A stretch of 64,000 nucleotides of DNA from UMGS172 sp045648145 (GTDB lineage: Bacteria > Bacillota > Clostridia > Oscillospirales > Acutalibacteraceae), in NCBI GenBank assembly GCA_045648145.1, contig JAZRNK010000026.1:10779-74778 (forward strand). The letters are read 5' to 3'. This document shows positions 1 through 8,761 of this stretch, piece after piece. Below the pieces are notes generated by a model. It worked only from the letters and a program-made list of their open reading frames with translations, did no database searches and had not been told where the DNA came from. Position numbers and translations under genes: made by a program. The stretch's first letter is position 1. Every line of letters starts with the position of its first letter.

Positions 1-854
1 TATATTCTGAGCTTATAGCGGCAGAAACCGTAATTAGCCCTGATTTTAATTATATTGTTGATTTACCCAACTCATTATATGGTTGTCATAGAGGTTATGC
101 ATTTTCTATCTACAACCTTGTTCCTGTTTTAACCTCTGTTTTAGGCGTCAGCGCTATTCCTGTTTTGGCGACTGCCTGGACAAAAGGGGATAGAGCAGAG
201 GTTAAATCGAACGTTCAGACAATGATTAAAACAACTGCAATTATTGCTATACCTGCAGGCTTTGGTATTATGGCCTTAGCGCCGAATATTTTGAGTCTTT
301 TGTACGACAATAAAAATGCCATTGCCATTGCGGCGCCCAACCTTCGTATTTTAGGCTTGTGCGCTATTTTCGCAGGCATTAACGCACCGCTTGTAAATAT
401 GCTGCAGGCTATAGGCAGACAGATTGTGCCTTTGCGCAATATTGCGGTCGGCGCTGTTTTAAAAATTGTTGTTAATTTCATTTTAGTCGGAACACCTGAA
501 ATCAATATTCTTGGTGTACCGATAGGCACTACCGTTTGCTATGCTTACATTTGTTTAGCTAACTTTATTTGCTTTGTAAAGTATTCAAAGGTGTTCCCGA
601 ATTTAGTTTCTACCGTTATAAAACCGCTCGTTTCGGGCGCTTTCTGTGGTGGAACAGCTCTTTTAACGGCTATTTTACTCCAAAAATTAGGTATGTCTAA
701 TCTTGTCGTTACGATTGTTTCTATCGTGTTAGCTGTCATAATTTATCTGTTAATGGTATCAATTTTGAAAGTTATCACAAAAGATGACGTAATTTCTTTG
801 CCAAAAGGTAAAAAAATTGCAAAAGTACTTGAAAAATTAAAGGTAATAAGGTAG
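1..854 (+). CDS. YabM/SpoVB-like polysaccharide flippase family membrane protein, 5' truncated
   Basis: The frame is open from base 3 to the stop at 852-854, so only the C-terminal ~283 residues are in the window. The visible part is a chain of hydrophobic helices with short polar loops, typical of the MOP/MVF exporter superfamily (SpoVB, MurJ and Wzx relatives), which flip lipid-linked sugars across the membrane. The next genes are mazG, rqcP, yabP, yabQ, a divIC-like gene and an S1-domain gene, the order of the Bacillus yabM-yabN-yabO-yabP-yabQ-divIC-yabR cluster. That supports YabM more than SpoVB itself. The substrate is not known from sequence. Confidence 0.85.
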   Translation, partial: YSELIAAETVISPDFNYIVDLPNSLYGCHRGYAFSIYNLVPVLTSVLGVSAIPVLATAWTKGDRAEVKSNVQTMIKTTAIIAIPAGFGIMALAPNILSLLYDNKNAIAIAAPNLRILGLCAIFAGINAPLVNMLQAIGRQIVPLRNIAVGAVLKIVVNFILVGTPEINILGVPIGTTVCYAYICLANFICFVKYSKVFPNLVSTVIKPLVSGAFCGGTALLTAILLQKLGMSNLVVTIVSIVLAVIIYLLMVSILKVITKDDVISLPKGKKIAKVLEKLKVIR

Positions 855-864
855 AATGTTCTTG

Positions 865-896
865 TAGGTGCGATTGCGCCTATCAACAATATGTTG
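865..896. other. Two small adjacent hairpins between yabM-like gene and mazG
   Basis: TAGGTGC pairs with GCGCCTA across GATT (865-882), followed directly by CAACA-ATA-TGTTG (884-896). No T-run follows, so this is probably not an intrinsic terminator. It could be an mRNA-stability or coupling element. Its role is unknown. Confidence 0.35.
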
Positions 897-925
897 TGGA
901 TTTCTCTTTTTACTGAGGCGTGACA

Positions 926-1726
926 ATGTTATCTAAAAACAATTATGTAAAAGATAAATACGGGTTTTCCGATTTAATTGATATTCTTAATATTTTAAGA
1001 CAACCCGACGGTTGCCCTTGGGACAGAGAACAAACTCATAAATCTATCCGTAACGACCTTTTGGAAGAGGCGTATGAAACGGCCGATGCTATCGATACTG
1101 ACGACAGTACTGCCCTTTGCGAAGAGCTTGGCGATTTACTGTTACAGGTAGTTTTCCATTCTGATATTGCAAAGGAAAATGGCGAGTTTGATATTACCGA
1201 TGTAACTGACGGTATTTGTAAAAAACTTATTTTGCGTCATCCGCACGTTTTCGGGAACGTTAAGGCAGATACCTCTGCCCAAGTCCTTGAGAATTGGGAT
1301 GCAATTAAGCGTGTTGAAAAAAGTCAGTCAACCTATACCGATACTTTAACCAGTGTACCAAAAGCGTTTCCTGCACTAATGAGAGCTGCTAAGGTACAAA
1401 AAAGAGCTGCTAAAGCCGGTTTTGATTGGGATAATATTGATGATGCTTTCAAAAAAATCCCCGAAGAAGCCTCTGAGTTAAAGACGGCTATCAATAACGG
1501 TGACAATGCTTTAATTGATGAAGAGTTTGGCGATTTACTTTTTGCCGCTGTTAATGTATCACGTTTTTGCGGTGTTAATGCAGAGGAGTCGTTAGCCAAA
1601 GCAACCGATAAATTTATCACTCGTTTTAAAAAAGTCGAAGATGTAGTTATAGCTATGGGCAAGGATGTGAAGGATTGCTCACTTAATGAGTTAGATGCTA
1701 TTTGGGACGAAATTAAACATAAATAG
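926..1726 (+). CDS. mazG: MazG nucleoside triphosphate pyrophosphohydrolase
   Basis: 266 aa with the start at ATG 926, because GAGG at 915-918 is well spaced to it; an in-frame GTG at 920 lies too close to that site. MazG hydrolyses noncanonical or excess NTPs to NMP and pyrophosphate. Two MazG domains are visible, with acidic metal-binding helices LLEEAYE...EELGDLL in the first and EEASEL...EEFGDLL in the second. The Bacillus ortholog YabN has an extra N-terminal tetrapyrrole-methylase-like domain; this protein lacks it and is the short form. Confidence 0.93.
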   Translation: MLSKNNYVKDKYGFSDLIDILNILRQPDGCPWDREQTHKSIRNDLLEEAYETADAIDTDDSTALCEELGDLLLQVVFHSDIAKENGEFDITDVTDGICKKLILRHPHVFGNVKADTSAQVLENWDAIKRVEKSQSTYTDTLTSVPKAFPALMRAAKVQKRAAKAGFDWDNIDDAFKKIPEEASELKTAINNGDNALIDEEFGDLLFAAVNVSRFCGVNAEESLAKATDKFITRFKKVEDVVIAMGKDVKDCSLNELDAIWDEIKHK

Positions 1727-1742
1727 TAGGATGTGTCAAATT

Positions 1743-1756
1743 CAGGTTTTTACCTG
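1743..1756 (+). other. Small hairpin in the hup leader
   Basis: CAGGT-TTTT-ACCTG is a perfect 5-bp stem just before the hup ribosome binding site, followed only by TTTG. It could be a weak mazG terminator or a leader structure. Confidence 0.3.
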
Positions 1757-1787
1757 TTTGAATATTAAAACTTAGGAGGAAATTTTC

Positions 1788-2063
1788 ATGAACAAGACAG
1801 AATTTGTTGCAGCAGTTGCCGAGAAGGCAGGTTTAAGCAAAAAGGATGCCGATAAAGCAGTAGCAGCTTTTATTGAGACTGTTACCGATGCTCTTAAGGC
1901 AGGCGAGAAGGTTCAGTTTGTTGGTTTTGGTACTTTCGAGGTACGTCAGCGTCCTGAAAGAACCGGTAGAAATCCTCAGACAAAGCAGACAATCAAAATT
2001 GCAGCATGCAAAGCTCCCGCTTTCAAAGCTGGTAACGCTCTTAAAGCTGAAGTTAATAAATAA
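1788..2063 (+). CDS. hup: HU family DNA-binding protein
   Basis: 91 aa, matching the normal length of HU. A strong AGGAGG precedes the ATG. The protein has the helix-turn-helix dimer core followed by the beta-arm, including GFGTFEVRQRPERTGRNPQT, the DNA-minor-groove arm of HU/IHF proteins. It compacts and bends DNA in the nucleoid. In many Clostridia an hup gene sits between mazG and rqcP, as here. An overlapping +1-frame ORF is a shadow. Confidence 0.97.
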   Translation: MNKTEFVAAVAEKAGLSKKDADKAVAAFIETVTDALKAGEKVQFVGFGTFEVRQRPERTGRNPQTKQTIKIAACKAPAFKAGNALKAEVNK

Positions 2064-2073
2064 TTTGTCTGAT

Positions 2074-2107
2074 AAAGACCGCTTAGTTTTAAGCGGTCTT
2101 TAGTTTT
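2074..2107 (+). terminator. Rho-independent terminator after hup
   Basis: A 12-bp perfect stem (AAAGACCGCTTA with its complement ending at 2101) closes on GTTT and runs into T-rich sequence. It separates the abundant hup transcript from rqcP, although rqcP follows 12 bp later, so some read-through is likely. Confidence 0.85.
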
Positions 2108-2118
2108 AAAGGTGTATT

Positions 2119-2361
2119 ATGAGGTTAGATAAATATTTAAAAGTATCAAGAATTATAAAAAGAAGAACCGTTGCCAATGAGGCCTGCGATGCAGGACGTG
2201 TGCTTGTAAACGGTAAGGTCGCAAGAGCGTCTTATGACGTTAAAATCAATGATGTTTTAGAAATTGCTTTCGGAACAAAAACAGTTAAAGCTCAGGTTTT
2301 AGACGTTGCTGAAACCGTCAGAAAAGAGTCGGCAGCATTAATGTATAAAATTATTGATTAG
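2119..2361 (+). CDS. rqcP: S4-domain RNA-binding protein RqcP (YabO)
   Basis: 80 aa made almost wholly of one S4 RNA-binding domain (MRLDKYLKVSRIIKRRTVA...GRVLVNGKVA). RqcP/YabO works with RqcH on stalled 50S-peptidyl-tRNA complexes and helps add C-terminal alanine tails in bacterial ribosome quality control. Length and synteny with yabP, yabQ and the divIC-like gene match the Firmicutes ortholog. A GGTG ribosome site lies 5-8 bases before the ATG. Confidence 0.92.
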   Translation: MRLDKYLKVSRIIKRRTVANEACDAGRVLVNGKVARASYDVKINDVLEIAFGTKTVKAQVLDVAETVRKESAALMYKIID

Positions 2362-2423
2362 TAATTTAACTTTTTTCACGCTCATATAAATTAAGTGTAT
2401 TATTTTTCTAAAGGGTGTTTTAT

Positions 2424-2699
2424 ATGGGCGAACAAAATAAGGTAGTATCCAACCACTGTATCTACATAGATAATCGTTCAAAGCTGACCGTTTCAGGCGT
2501 ATGCGACGTTGACAGCTTTGATGAACAGACCGTTGTTCTAAAAACCGTTATGGGTGAGCTGACCGTTAAGGGCGAAAGCCTTAAGGTAAACAGTTTTGCA
2601 GTAGAAACCGGAAATTTAACTGTTGAGGGCAATATTATTGCTTTTGCCTACACAAGCCAACCTCAAAAGAAAAACGTGTTAAATAGGTTGTTCGGTTAA
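2424..2699 (+). CDS. yabP: Sporulation protein YabP
   Basis: 91 aa. ATG 2424 is chosen because AAGGGTG (2411-2417) is placed 6 bases upstream; an in-frame GTG at 2415 is part of that site. The small beta-rich YabP fold is visible (NRSKLTVSGVCDVDSFDEQT, LTVKGESLKVNSF). In Bacillus YabP is made in the mother cell under SigE and is needed for normal sporulation; its molecular function is unresolved. It overlaps yabQ by one base, so the two are translationally coupled. Confidence 0.92.
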   Translation: MGEQNKVVSNHCIYIDNRSKLTVSGVCDVDSFDEQTVVLKTVMGELTVKGESLKVNSFAVETGNLTVEGNIIAFAYTSQPQKKNVLNRLFG

Positions 2700-3196
2700 T
2701 GGGATATATTGATGTTAATTTTCAAATAGTAACCTTTTTACTGTCAATATCTTTAGGTGTTGTACTTTGCCTTTTCTATGATATTGTCAGGGTGATGCAC
2801 AAATTGTTCGCCAAAGGTTTTTTCGAAGTGTTTATTATTGATTTATTGTTTTGGGTTTTAGCGTCTTTTTTAACCTTTTGTTTTCTTATAATAAGATGTC
2901 AGGGAACAGTAAGGGGTTACGTGCTTTTTGGTGCTTTAATCGGTTTTATCGCAGTAAGATTAACAATTTCGAAGATTTTTTTAATTGTTTTTGAAAAATT
3001 TTATTGTTTTTCAAGAAAAATAATCAACTTATTCGTATTGCTTTTCAAGTTTTTAGTATCGCCATTATGTAAAATAGTTAAAAAAATACAAATACTTACT
3101 AAAAAAGTCTTGCAAGATAAAGTGATACTGTTGTATAATCATTTTAAATTAATAATTGTAAACGTAAGGAGAAGTAAGAATGGCTGTTCAGACTAA
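2699..3196 (+). CDS. yabQ: Spore cortex biosynthesis protein YabQ
   Basis: 165 aa integral membrane protein with about four hydrophobic segments in the first 110 residues (QIVTFLLSISLGVVLCLFYD, then FIIDLLFWVLASFLTFCFLI, YVLFGALIGFIAVRL) and a basic C-terminal tail. YabQ localises to the forespore outer membrane and is required for cortex formation in Bacillus. The start overlaps the yabP stop by one base; the end overlaps the next gene by 17 bases. Confidence 0.9.
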   Translation: MGYIDVNFQIVTFLLSISLGVVLCLFYDIVRVMHKLFAKGFFEVFIIDLLFWVLASFLTFCFLIIRCQGTVRGYVLFGALIGFIAVRLTISKIFLIVFEKFYCFSRKIINLFVLLFKFLVSPLCKIVKKIQILTKKVLQDKVILLYNHFKLIIVNVRRSKNGCSD

Positions 3197-3470
3197 CAAG
3201 CGCGGCAGTATAATAATACGTGTTGTACTTTTACTGTTTGCTGTTTGGATGATCTACTATTTAGGCTCACTTATAAAAGATTATAATTCATTACAGTCTG
3301 AGCTTGCGGCTACCATTGCCAGACGTGATGAGCTTACTCTTGAAGTTGCCGAAAAAGCCAAGCTTCTCGAAACCGGTAACGATGCCGATTTTATTGAAAA
3401 AGCTGCCCGTGAGAAATTAGGCTTTGTTTATTCTAACGAGCACGTTTATATCGACATTTCCGGCGAATAG
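3180..3470 (+). CDS. FtsB/DivIC-family septum formation initiator
   Basis: 96 aa bitopic protein: short basic cytoplasmic N-terminus, one TM helix (about residues 11-29, IIIRVVLLLFAVWMIYYLG), a coiled coil (about 32-65), and the family's ending with EKAAREKLGFV. DivIC/FtsB-type proteins join FtsL and FtsQ/DivIB to switch on septal peptidoglycan synthesis. AAGGAG lies just upstream of ATG 3180 inside the end of yabQ. Position before an S1-domain gene matches Bacillus divIC. Confidence 0.88.
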   Translation: MAVQTNKRGSIIIRVVLLLFAVWMIYYLGSLIKDYNSLQSELAATIARRDELTLEVAEKAKLLETGNDADFIEKAAREKLGFVYSNEHVYIDISGE

Positions 3471-3512
3471 CATTTATAATTTTAAAAGGTTTTTGGGGGA
3501 TAGGACTTTCTT

Positions 3513-3980
3513 ATGCAAATTGAAGTTGGACAGATTGTTGAAGGTAAAGTAACAGGAATTACAAGCTTTGGTGTTTTTGTTGATTTAGGTGACGGAAAAT
3601 CCGGTCTTGTACATATTTCCGAAATAGCTCAGACCTATGTTAACGATGTCAGAGAGCACGTTAAAGAGAACGACGTTGTTAAAATGAAGGTTCTCACCGT
3701 TTCTGATGACGGAAAGATTAGTTTAAGTATCAAAAAAGCGATGGAAACAGAGCAACCTGCACAGCGTAAGCCTAAATTTAACGGTCAACGCTCGGTAAGA
3801 CCTCCTAAAAATGATTTTGATCCGTCAACTCCTGCACCCGTTTGGATGCCGAAAAAGAGTGAGTCTGCTTCTTTTGAGGATATGATGGCAAAATTCAAAC
3901 AAACAAGTGATGAAAAGTTCTCGGACCTTAAAAGGAAAAATCCTGATACAAGACGTCCTAAAAGAGCAACTATGAAATAA
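3513..3980 (+). CDS. S1-domain RNA-binding protein (YabR-like)
   Basis: 155 aa. One S1 domain (about residues 4-75: GQIVEGKVTGITSFGVFVDL...GLVHISEIA...VKMKVLTVSDDGKISLSIK) is followed by a basic, Pro-rich, probably disordered tail. Proteins of this type (YabR, CvfD/GSP13) associate with ribosomes and act in post-transcriptional regulation. GGGGGAT lies upstream of the ATG. It is the last gene of the yab cluster. Confidence 0.88.
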   Translation: MQIEVGQIVEGKVTGITSFGVFVDLGDGKSGLVHISEIAQTYVNDVREHVKENDVVKMKVLTVSDDGKISLSIKKAMETEQPAQRKPKFNGQRSVRPPKNDFDPSTPAPVWMPKKSESASFEDMMAKFKQTSDEKFSDLKRKNPDTRRPKRATMK

Positions 3981-3985
3981 ATATT

Positions 3986-4012
3986 CGGCAGACTTTTTAG
4001 TCTGCCGTTTTG
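3986..4012 (+). terminator. Terminator closing the yab cluster
   Basis: Perfect 9-bp stem CGGCAGACT / AGTCTGCCG with a TTTT loop and trailing TTTTGTTT. The fumarase ribosome site begins immediately after it. Confidence 0.85.
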
Positions 4013-4024
4013 TTTGGAGAAAAT

Positions 4025-4870
4025 ATGAAAACTATTGACGTGTCTAAAATTGAGACTGCGGTCGCAGATTTGTGCATTAAAGCAAATAAGACGTTGCCTT
4101 GTAGCCTTGTTGATTGCTTAAAGAACTCAGTTAATACCGAAACCTTTGAGCTTGGCAAGGATATTTTGTCTGATATATGCATCAATATCACAGCAGCAAA
4201 TGAGCTTGATATTCCTATTTGTCAGGATACAGGTATGGCAGTTGTGTTTATTGAGTTAGGTCAGGACGTTCACCTTGTTGGCGGCTCTCTTGAAACTGCT
4301 ATTAATAACGGTGTCAAAATCGGTTACGAAAAGGGATTGTTGCGCAAATCTGTTGTTACTGATCCTCTTAATCGAGTTAATACTAACGATAATACACCGG
4401 CAATCATTCACACAAGGATTGTTGACGGTGATACGATTAAGTTGACTGTTGCTCCAAAAGGCTTTGGTAGCGAAAATATGAGCGAAATTAAGATGCTTAC
4501 TCCTGCCGCAGGTAAAGACGGTGTTATAAAGGCGGTGCTTGACATTGTCAAAAATGCAGGTAGCAATCCTTGTCCGCCTATGGTTATAGGTGTTGGCATT
4601 GGCGGTGATTTTGAACAGGCCGCTTTACTTTCAAAAGTTGCATTATGTCGTGATTTAAACGTTAAAAATGAAAATCCTTATTATGCGGCACTCGAGAGTG
4701 AGCTTTTAACACTTATTAACGAAACTAATATCGGTCCTCAAGGCTTTGGCGGTATAACTACCGCTTTAGGTGTGAACATAGAATATGCACCCACGCATAT
4801 TGCAGGTTTGCCGGTTGCTGTAAATATTGGTTGCCACGTGACTCGTCACGAATCCGTTATTATTGATTAG
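4025..4870 (+). CDS. fumA: Class I fumarate hydratase, alpha subunit
   Basis: 281 aa; ATG 4025 follows TTGGAGA, and an upstream TTG lies in the terminator. Two-subunit class I hydro-lyases (fumarase / L(+)-tartrate dehydratase family) interconvert fumarate and malate with an oxygen-sensitive 4Fe-4S cluster. Family motifs include DIPICQDTGM (cluster Cys), LNRVNTNDNTPAIIHT and NPCPPMVIGVGIGG. The beta-subunit gene is normally adjacent, but in this window it lies 40 kb away at 45052-45585. Tartrate specificity cannot be excluded by eye. Confidence 0.9.
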   Translation: MKTIDVSKIETAVADLCIKANKTLPCSLVDCLKNSVNTETFELGKDILSDICINITAANELDIPICQDTGMAVVFIELGQDVHLVGGSLETAINNGVKIGYEKGLLRKSVVTDPLNRVNTNDNTPAIIHTRIVDGDTIKLTVAPKGFGSENMSEIKMLTPAAGKDGVIKAVLDIVKNAGSNPCPPMVIGVGIGGDFEQAALLSKVALCRDLNVKNENPYYAALESELLTLINETNIGPQGFGGITTALGVNIEYAPTHIAGLPVAVNIGCHVTRHESVIID

Positions 4871-4881
4871 CAGGTGAAAAG

Positions 4882-6000
4882 ATGTCAAAATATTTATTAG
4901 TTGCCCCTTGTCTTTTTGGAGTTGAAGGCATTTTAGCCGACGAGTTAAGAAGATTAGGCGCAGAAAATGTTAACGCAGAAAACGGACGTGTTTTATTTAG
5001 TGGCGATGATTATATGGTTGCGCGCGCTAACATTAATTCACGTTTCGCTGAAAGGATTTTAATCGTTCTCGGTCAATTCAAAGCTACATCATTTACTGAA
5101 TTATTTGATAACGTAAAGGTTTTACCTCTAGAGGAATTTATCTCTAAAGAGGATGCTTTTCCTGTTAAGGGATGGAGCTTAAATTCACAGCTACACAGTA
5201 TTCCTGATTGTCAGTCAATTATTAAAAAAGCTATTGTTGAGCGCTTAAAAACAACCTATAAAACCGACTGGTTTAATGAAACGGGTCCTGTTCATCAAAT
5301 ACAGTTTTCGATTTTGAAAGATAACGTAACTATTATGCTTGATACCTCTGGTCACGGACTGCACAAAAGAGGATATAGAGCCAATTCAAATGCCGCACCT
5401 ATAAAAGAAACCTTGGCGGCTGCCATGTGTGATATTGCTCGTATTTATCCGGACACTAAAATTTACGATCCTTTTTGCGGTAGCGGTACGATATTGATTG
5501 AAGCAGCTTTAATGGCTAAAAAACAAGCCCCCGGATTAAGACAAGCCTTTGCTGCAGAAAGATTCGGGTTTGTTGATAAAAACGCTTGGCGCGACGAGAG
5601 AAACGCAGCTATGGAACGCATTTTACCTAATATCGAATTTGAGGCTCATGGCTTTGATATCGACCCAGAAGCAGTTAAATTAACACTTGAAAACGCCAAA
5701 AAAGCAGGTGTCGAAAAATACGTTAAGGCAACAGTAGCCGATGTTAAAGATTTTAAATTACCTGAAGGCAGGACGCTTGTTATAACCAACCCACCTTATG
5801 GTGAGAGGTTGTTAGATATTCGTGCTGCAGAAGGGCTTTATAAAACGATGGGTGAGGTCTTTGTTAAAGAAAAAGGTAAGAAATATTACGTAATAAGCCC
5901 ACACGACGAATTCGAAAAGTTTTACGGTACCCTTGCTGATAAAAAGCGAAAGCTTTACAACGGAATGATTAAGTGTAATTTGAATATGTATTTTAAATAA
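4882..6000 (+). CDS. THUMP-domain class I SAM-dependent rRNA methyltransferase (RlmL/YpsC type)
   Basis: 372 aa. N-terminal ferredoxin-like and THUMP region (1-160) for RNA binding, then a Rossmann methyltransferase with IYDPFCGSGTILIEAALMA (SAM site, about residue 195) and catalytic TNPPYGERL (about 309). This N/D-P-P-Y layout is that of base-amino methyltransferases such as E. coli RlmL, which makes m2G in 23S rRNA. The exact nucleotide is inferred from the family. It starts 11 bp after fumA. Confidence 0.9.
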   Translation: MSKYLLVAPCLFGVEGILADELRRLGAENVNAENGRVLFSGDDYMVARANINSRFAERILIVLGQFKATSFTELFDNVKVLPLEEFISKEDAFPVKGWSLNSQLHSIPDCQSIIKKAIVERLKTTYKTDWFNETGPVHQIQFSILKDNVTIMLDTSGHGLHKRGYRANSNAAPIKETLAAAMCDIARIYPDTKIYDPFCGSGTILIEAALMAKKQAPGLRQAFAAERFGFVDKNAWRDERNAAMERILPNIEFEAHGFDIDPEAVKLTLENAKKAGVEKYVKATVADVKDFKLPEGRTLVITNPPYGERLLDIRAAEGLYKTMGEVFVKEKGKKYYVISPHDEFEKFYGTLADKKRKLYNGMIKCNLNMYFK

Positions 6001-6015
6001 TAGGAGGCAATATTT

Positions 6016-6798
6016 ATGGATATGGGAATGTTTTTACCGGTTGAAAATGAAAAACCGCTTGACAGAATAGCTATTAACGGTGGCTATTGCGGTATTTTCA
6101 GAACGATAGCCTGTGTTGGTGACAGCTTATCATCGGGTGAGTTTGAGTCAATTAAAGAAGACGGCACACACGGCTATCACGACCATTTTGAGTATTCCTG
6201 GGGTCAGTATATCGCCCGTATGTGCGGAAGTAAGGTTTTAAACTTCTCGCGTGGCGGTATGACAGCAAAGGAATATTGCAACTCTTTTGCTGATGCTAAA
6301 GATTTTTGGAACCCCGACAAAAAATGTCAGGCTTATATTATTGCACTCGGCGTTAACGATTTTTATTGGCAAAAGCACGAAGTTGGTTCGATTGATGATA
6401 TTGATTTGAATGATTATAACAACAACAAGCAGACAATTTACGGCAATTATGCAAAAATTATTCAGAGATATAAAGAAATTCAACCCGATGCAAAGTTTTT
6501 TCTGATGACCGTTGCCGACGAATACGAGGACAATCCTGAGTTGCGTGAAAAGGTACTTCAGCAGGTACAGATGATTTATGACCTTAATAAAGTTTTCTCT
6601 AACACCTATGTTATTGATTTGTTTAAATATGCTCCTAAATATGACGATGCGTTCAAAAAAGAGTTCTATCTACTTGGTCATATGAATCCTTGCGGATATG
6701 TGTTTACTGCTAATATTGTTGCTTCTTACATTGACTATATTATTCGCCACAATATGCAAGATTTTAAGGTAGTTGGTTTTATGCCTACCGAATTATAA
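6016..6798 (+). CDS. SGNH/GDSL-type hydrolase
   Basis: 260 aa. Block I is CVGDSLSSGEF (nucleophile Ser), the Asn block is ALGVNDFYW, and the C-terminal His sits in LGHMNPCGYVF, giving the SGNH set. No signal peptide is seen, so it is probably cytoplasmic. Substrates of this family range from acetylated sugars to lipids; none can be assigned. AGGAGG lies before the ATG, and the gene probably shares a transcript with the upstream methyltransferase. Confidence 0.85.
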   Translation: MDMGMFLPVENEKPLDRIAINGGYCGIFRTIACVGDSLSSGEFESIKEDGTHGYHDHFEYSWGQYIARMCGSKVLNFSRGGMTAKEYCNSFADAKDFWNPDKKCQAYIIALGVNDFYWQKHEVGSIDDIDLNDYNNNKQTIYGNYAKIIQRYKEIQPDAKFFLMTVADEYEDNPELREKVLQQVQMIYDLNKVFSNTYVIDLFKYAPKYDDAFKKEFYLLGHMNPCGYVFTANIVASYIDYIIRHNMQDFKVVGFMPTEL

Positions 6799-6802
6799 AA
6801 TT

Positions 6803-6832
6803 AACCCCTCTGCAGTAAAGCAGAGGGGTTTT
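6803..6832. terminator. Bidirectional terminator between convergent SGNH hydrolase and phosphosugar mutase genes
   Basis: AACCCCTCTGC pairs perfectly with GCAGAGGGGTT over a 6-base loop. It serves the + strand gene ending at 6798 and the - strand gene ending at 6835. Confidence 0.85.
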
Positions 6833-6834
6833 AA

Positions 6835-8550
6835 CTACTTATTCATCATAATATCGCCAAAGGCTTTTAGCTTTTCACTAATAGCAATAGAATCTTGTTT
6901 TGTTTTACCTACAGCAGAAATATAAACCTTGATTTTAGGTTCTGTACCTGACGGACGTACAATAAAAGAGCATCCGTTCTCCAATTTAAACTCAATAACA
7001 TTTGATTTCGGCAAATCTATAGTGGCCACTAAACCGGTCACTAAATCTTTATCCTCAGAAGTGTTATAGTTCAGCATTCTGACAACCTTAATATCATTGA
7101 TGTGGACAGGCGGATTAGAAGATAAATCACTCATTATTGAACTCATTTTCTTCATACCTTGCTGTCCTTCAAAGGTGTAGCTAGACTGCTTATTAGTATA
7201 AAATCCGTGTTCCTGCTCGATATCAGACAAAGCATCAAAAAGAGTTTTACCTTGTAATTTATAGTAACAAGCCATTTCGCAAATGAGCATTGAAGCAGTA
7301 ACTGCGTCTTTATCTCTTACGAAAGTACCGCTAAGGTAACCGTAGCTTTCCTCAAAACCGAATATATAACGTTCTTCCTGGCCTTTTTCTTCTAATGCCA
7401 ATATCTGCTCACCGATAAACTTAAAGCCTGTAAGAACATTTATAAGCTGACAACCGTATTTCTCTGCAATTTTATTGCAAAGCTCGGTTGTAACTATTGT
7501 TTTTACAGCTATAGCATTTTCGGGCATTTTATTAAGCTCAGTGCGGCGCTTTAAAATATAATCAAGTAAAAGTGCGCCAACCTGATTACCGGTCATAAGC
7601 TCGTAAATATCGTTTGTTTTAACTGCGATACCGACTCGGTCACAATCAGGGTCTGTTGCAAGAAGAATGTCGGGCTTGATTTCATCTGCAAGCTTCAGTG
7701 CACATTCAAACGGCTGACTAAGCTCGGGGTTTGGATATGGAGCGGTAGGGAAGTTACCGTCAGGCAGTTCCTGCTCTTTGACAACCGTAACGTTTTTGGC
7801 GCCAATACGGTCTAAAATCGCGCGTACAGGCTTATTTCCTGTTCCATGAAGCGGAGTATAAATAACCGAAAAATCGCTGTTACGGATAATATCGGGGGAC
7901 AATGACTGCTTTTGAACATTATCAAGAAAGGCCTCGATTACAGAATTGTCAATGTATTTGATTTTTCCGTTATTTATGCCTTCATCAAAGTCGATAGTTT
8001 TAATTCCTGTAAAGAAATCGGTCTTTTCAATATACGAGAACACAAGGTTACTTGCTTCCAAATTCAACTGACAACCGTCAGGACCATATGCTTTATAGCC
8101 GTTATATTTTGCAGGGTTATGGCTTGCGGTAATAACAACACCTGCGTCACATCCCAAATGTCTTACGGCAAAGGACAACATAGGGGTAGGCATAAGTTCA
8201 TCATAAATATATGCAGTAATGCCGTTTGCTGCAAAAACAGAGGCTGCAGTTTTCGCAAAAAGTGTTGATTTTATACGGCTATCGTATGCTATAGCAATTT
8301 TACCGTTATCGGTCACACTGTTAACGTAATCGGCAATACCTTGCGAGGCACGACCAACGGTATAAACGTTCATACGGTTGGTACCTGCACCAATAACACC
8401 TCTTAAGCCGGCGGTACCAAACTCTAACTCTTTATAAAAACGGTCGCTTATGGCTTCCTCGTCATTTTCAACAGACAATAATTCAGGTATAAGGTCAGGG
8501 TCAGCGGTGGCTTTTTTTGACCATTCCAAATACAAATCAGCACAATTCAT
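6835..8550 (-). CDS. pgcA: Phospho-sugar mutase (alpha-phosphoglucomutase/phosphomannomutase)
   Basis: 571 aa, the length of the Firmicutes PgcA group. Phosphoserine loop VITASHNPAKYNGYK (about residue 140), metal loop ATDPDCDRVG (about 302), sugar loop GFEESYGYLSG (about 400) and C-terminal phosphate loop RPSGTEPKIK (about 541) are all present. It interconverts glucose-1-P and glucose-6-P for UDP-glucose and glycolipid synthesis. GAGAGGAAG precedes the ATG at 8550. It is one of the few minus-strand genes in the left half. Confidence 0.94.
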   Translation of the reverse strand: MNCADLYLEWSKKATADPDLIPELLSVENDEEAISDRFYKELEFGTAGLRGVIGAGTNRMNVYTVGRASQGIADYVNSVTDNGKIAIAYDSRIKSTLFAKTAASVFAANGITAYIYDELMPTPMLSFAVRHLGCDAGVVITASHNPAKYNGYKAYGPDGCQLNLEASNLVFSYIEKTDFFTGIKTIDFDEGINNGKIKYIDNSVIEAFLDNVQKQSLSPDIIRNSDFSVIYTPLHGTGNKPVRAILDRIGAKNVTVVKEQELPDGNFPTAPYPNPELSQPFECALKLADEIKPDILLATDPDCDRVGIAVKTNDIYELMTGNQVGALLLDYILKRRTELNKMPENAIAVKTIVTTELCNKIAEKYGCQLINVLTGFKFIGEQILALEEKGQEERYIFGFEESYGYLSGTFVRDKDAVTASMLICEMACYYKLQGKTLFDALSDIEQEHGFYTNKQSSYTFEGQQGMKKMSSIMSDLSSNPPVHINDIKVVRMLNYNTSEDKDLVTGLVATIDLPKSNVIEFKLENGCSFIVRPSGTEPKIKVYISAVGKTKQDSIAISEKLKAFGDIMMNK

Positions 8551-8680
8551 AAAATCTTCCTCTCAAGATAACTATATATTAATTTAATACAAAATTTAAA
8601 ATATGTCAATTAATATTAACTTTATTTTAAAAAATATTCTAATTTACGCGTTATATTTATCTATTTTGTTGTAAGTATTC

Positions 8681-8709
8681 TTGACAAATTAATAAAAATA
8701 GTGTAAAAT
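8681..8709 (+). promoter_or_regulatory. Housekeeping-type promoter for the sigma-factor gene
   Basis: TTGACA (8681-8686), a 17-bp spacer, then TAAAAT (8704-8709); near-consensus SigA promoter in an AT-rich gap of about 210 bp. Confidence 0.75.
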
Positions 8710-8761
8710 GCTTAAAAATAGATAAGTGTGTGCTTATAAGGGAAGTAGTAAGGAGATTAAC

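Noticed and set aside
1873..2103. 76-aa ORF overlapping hup
   Set aside because: Out-of-frame shadow of hup running through its terminator.
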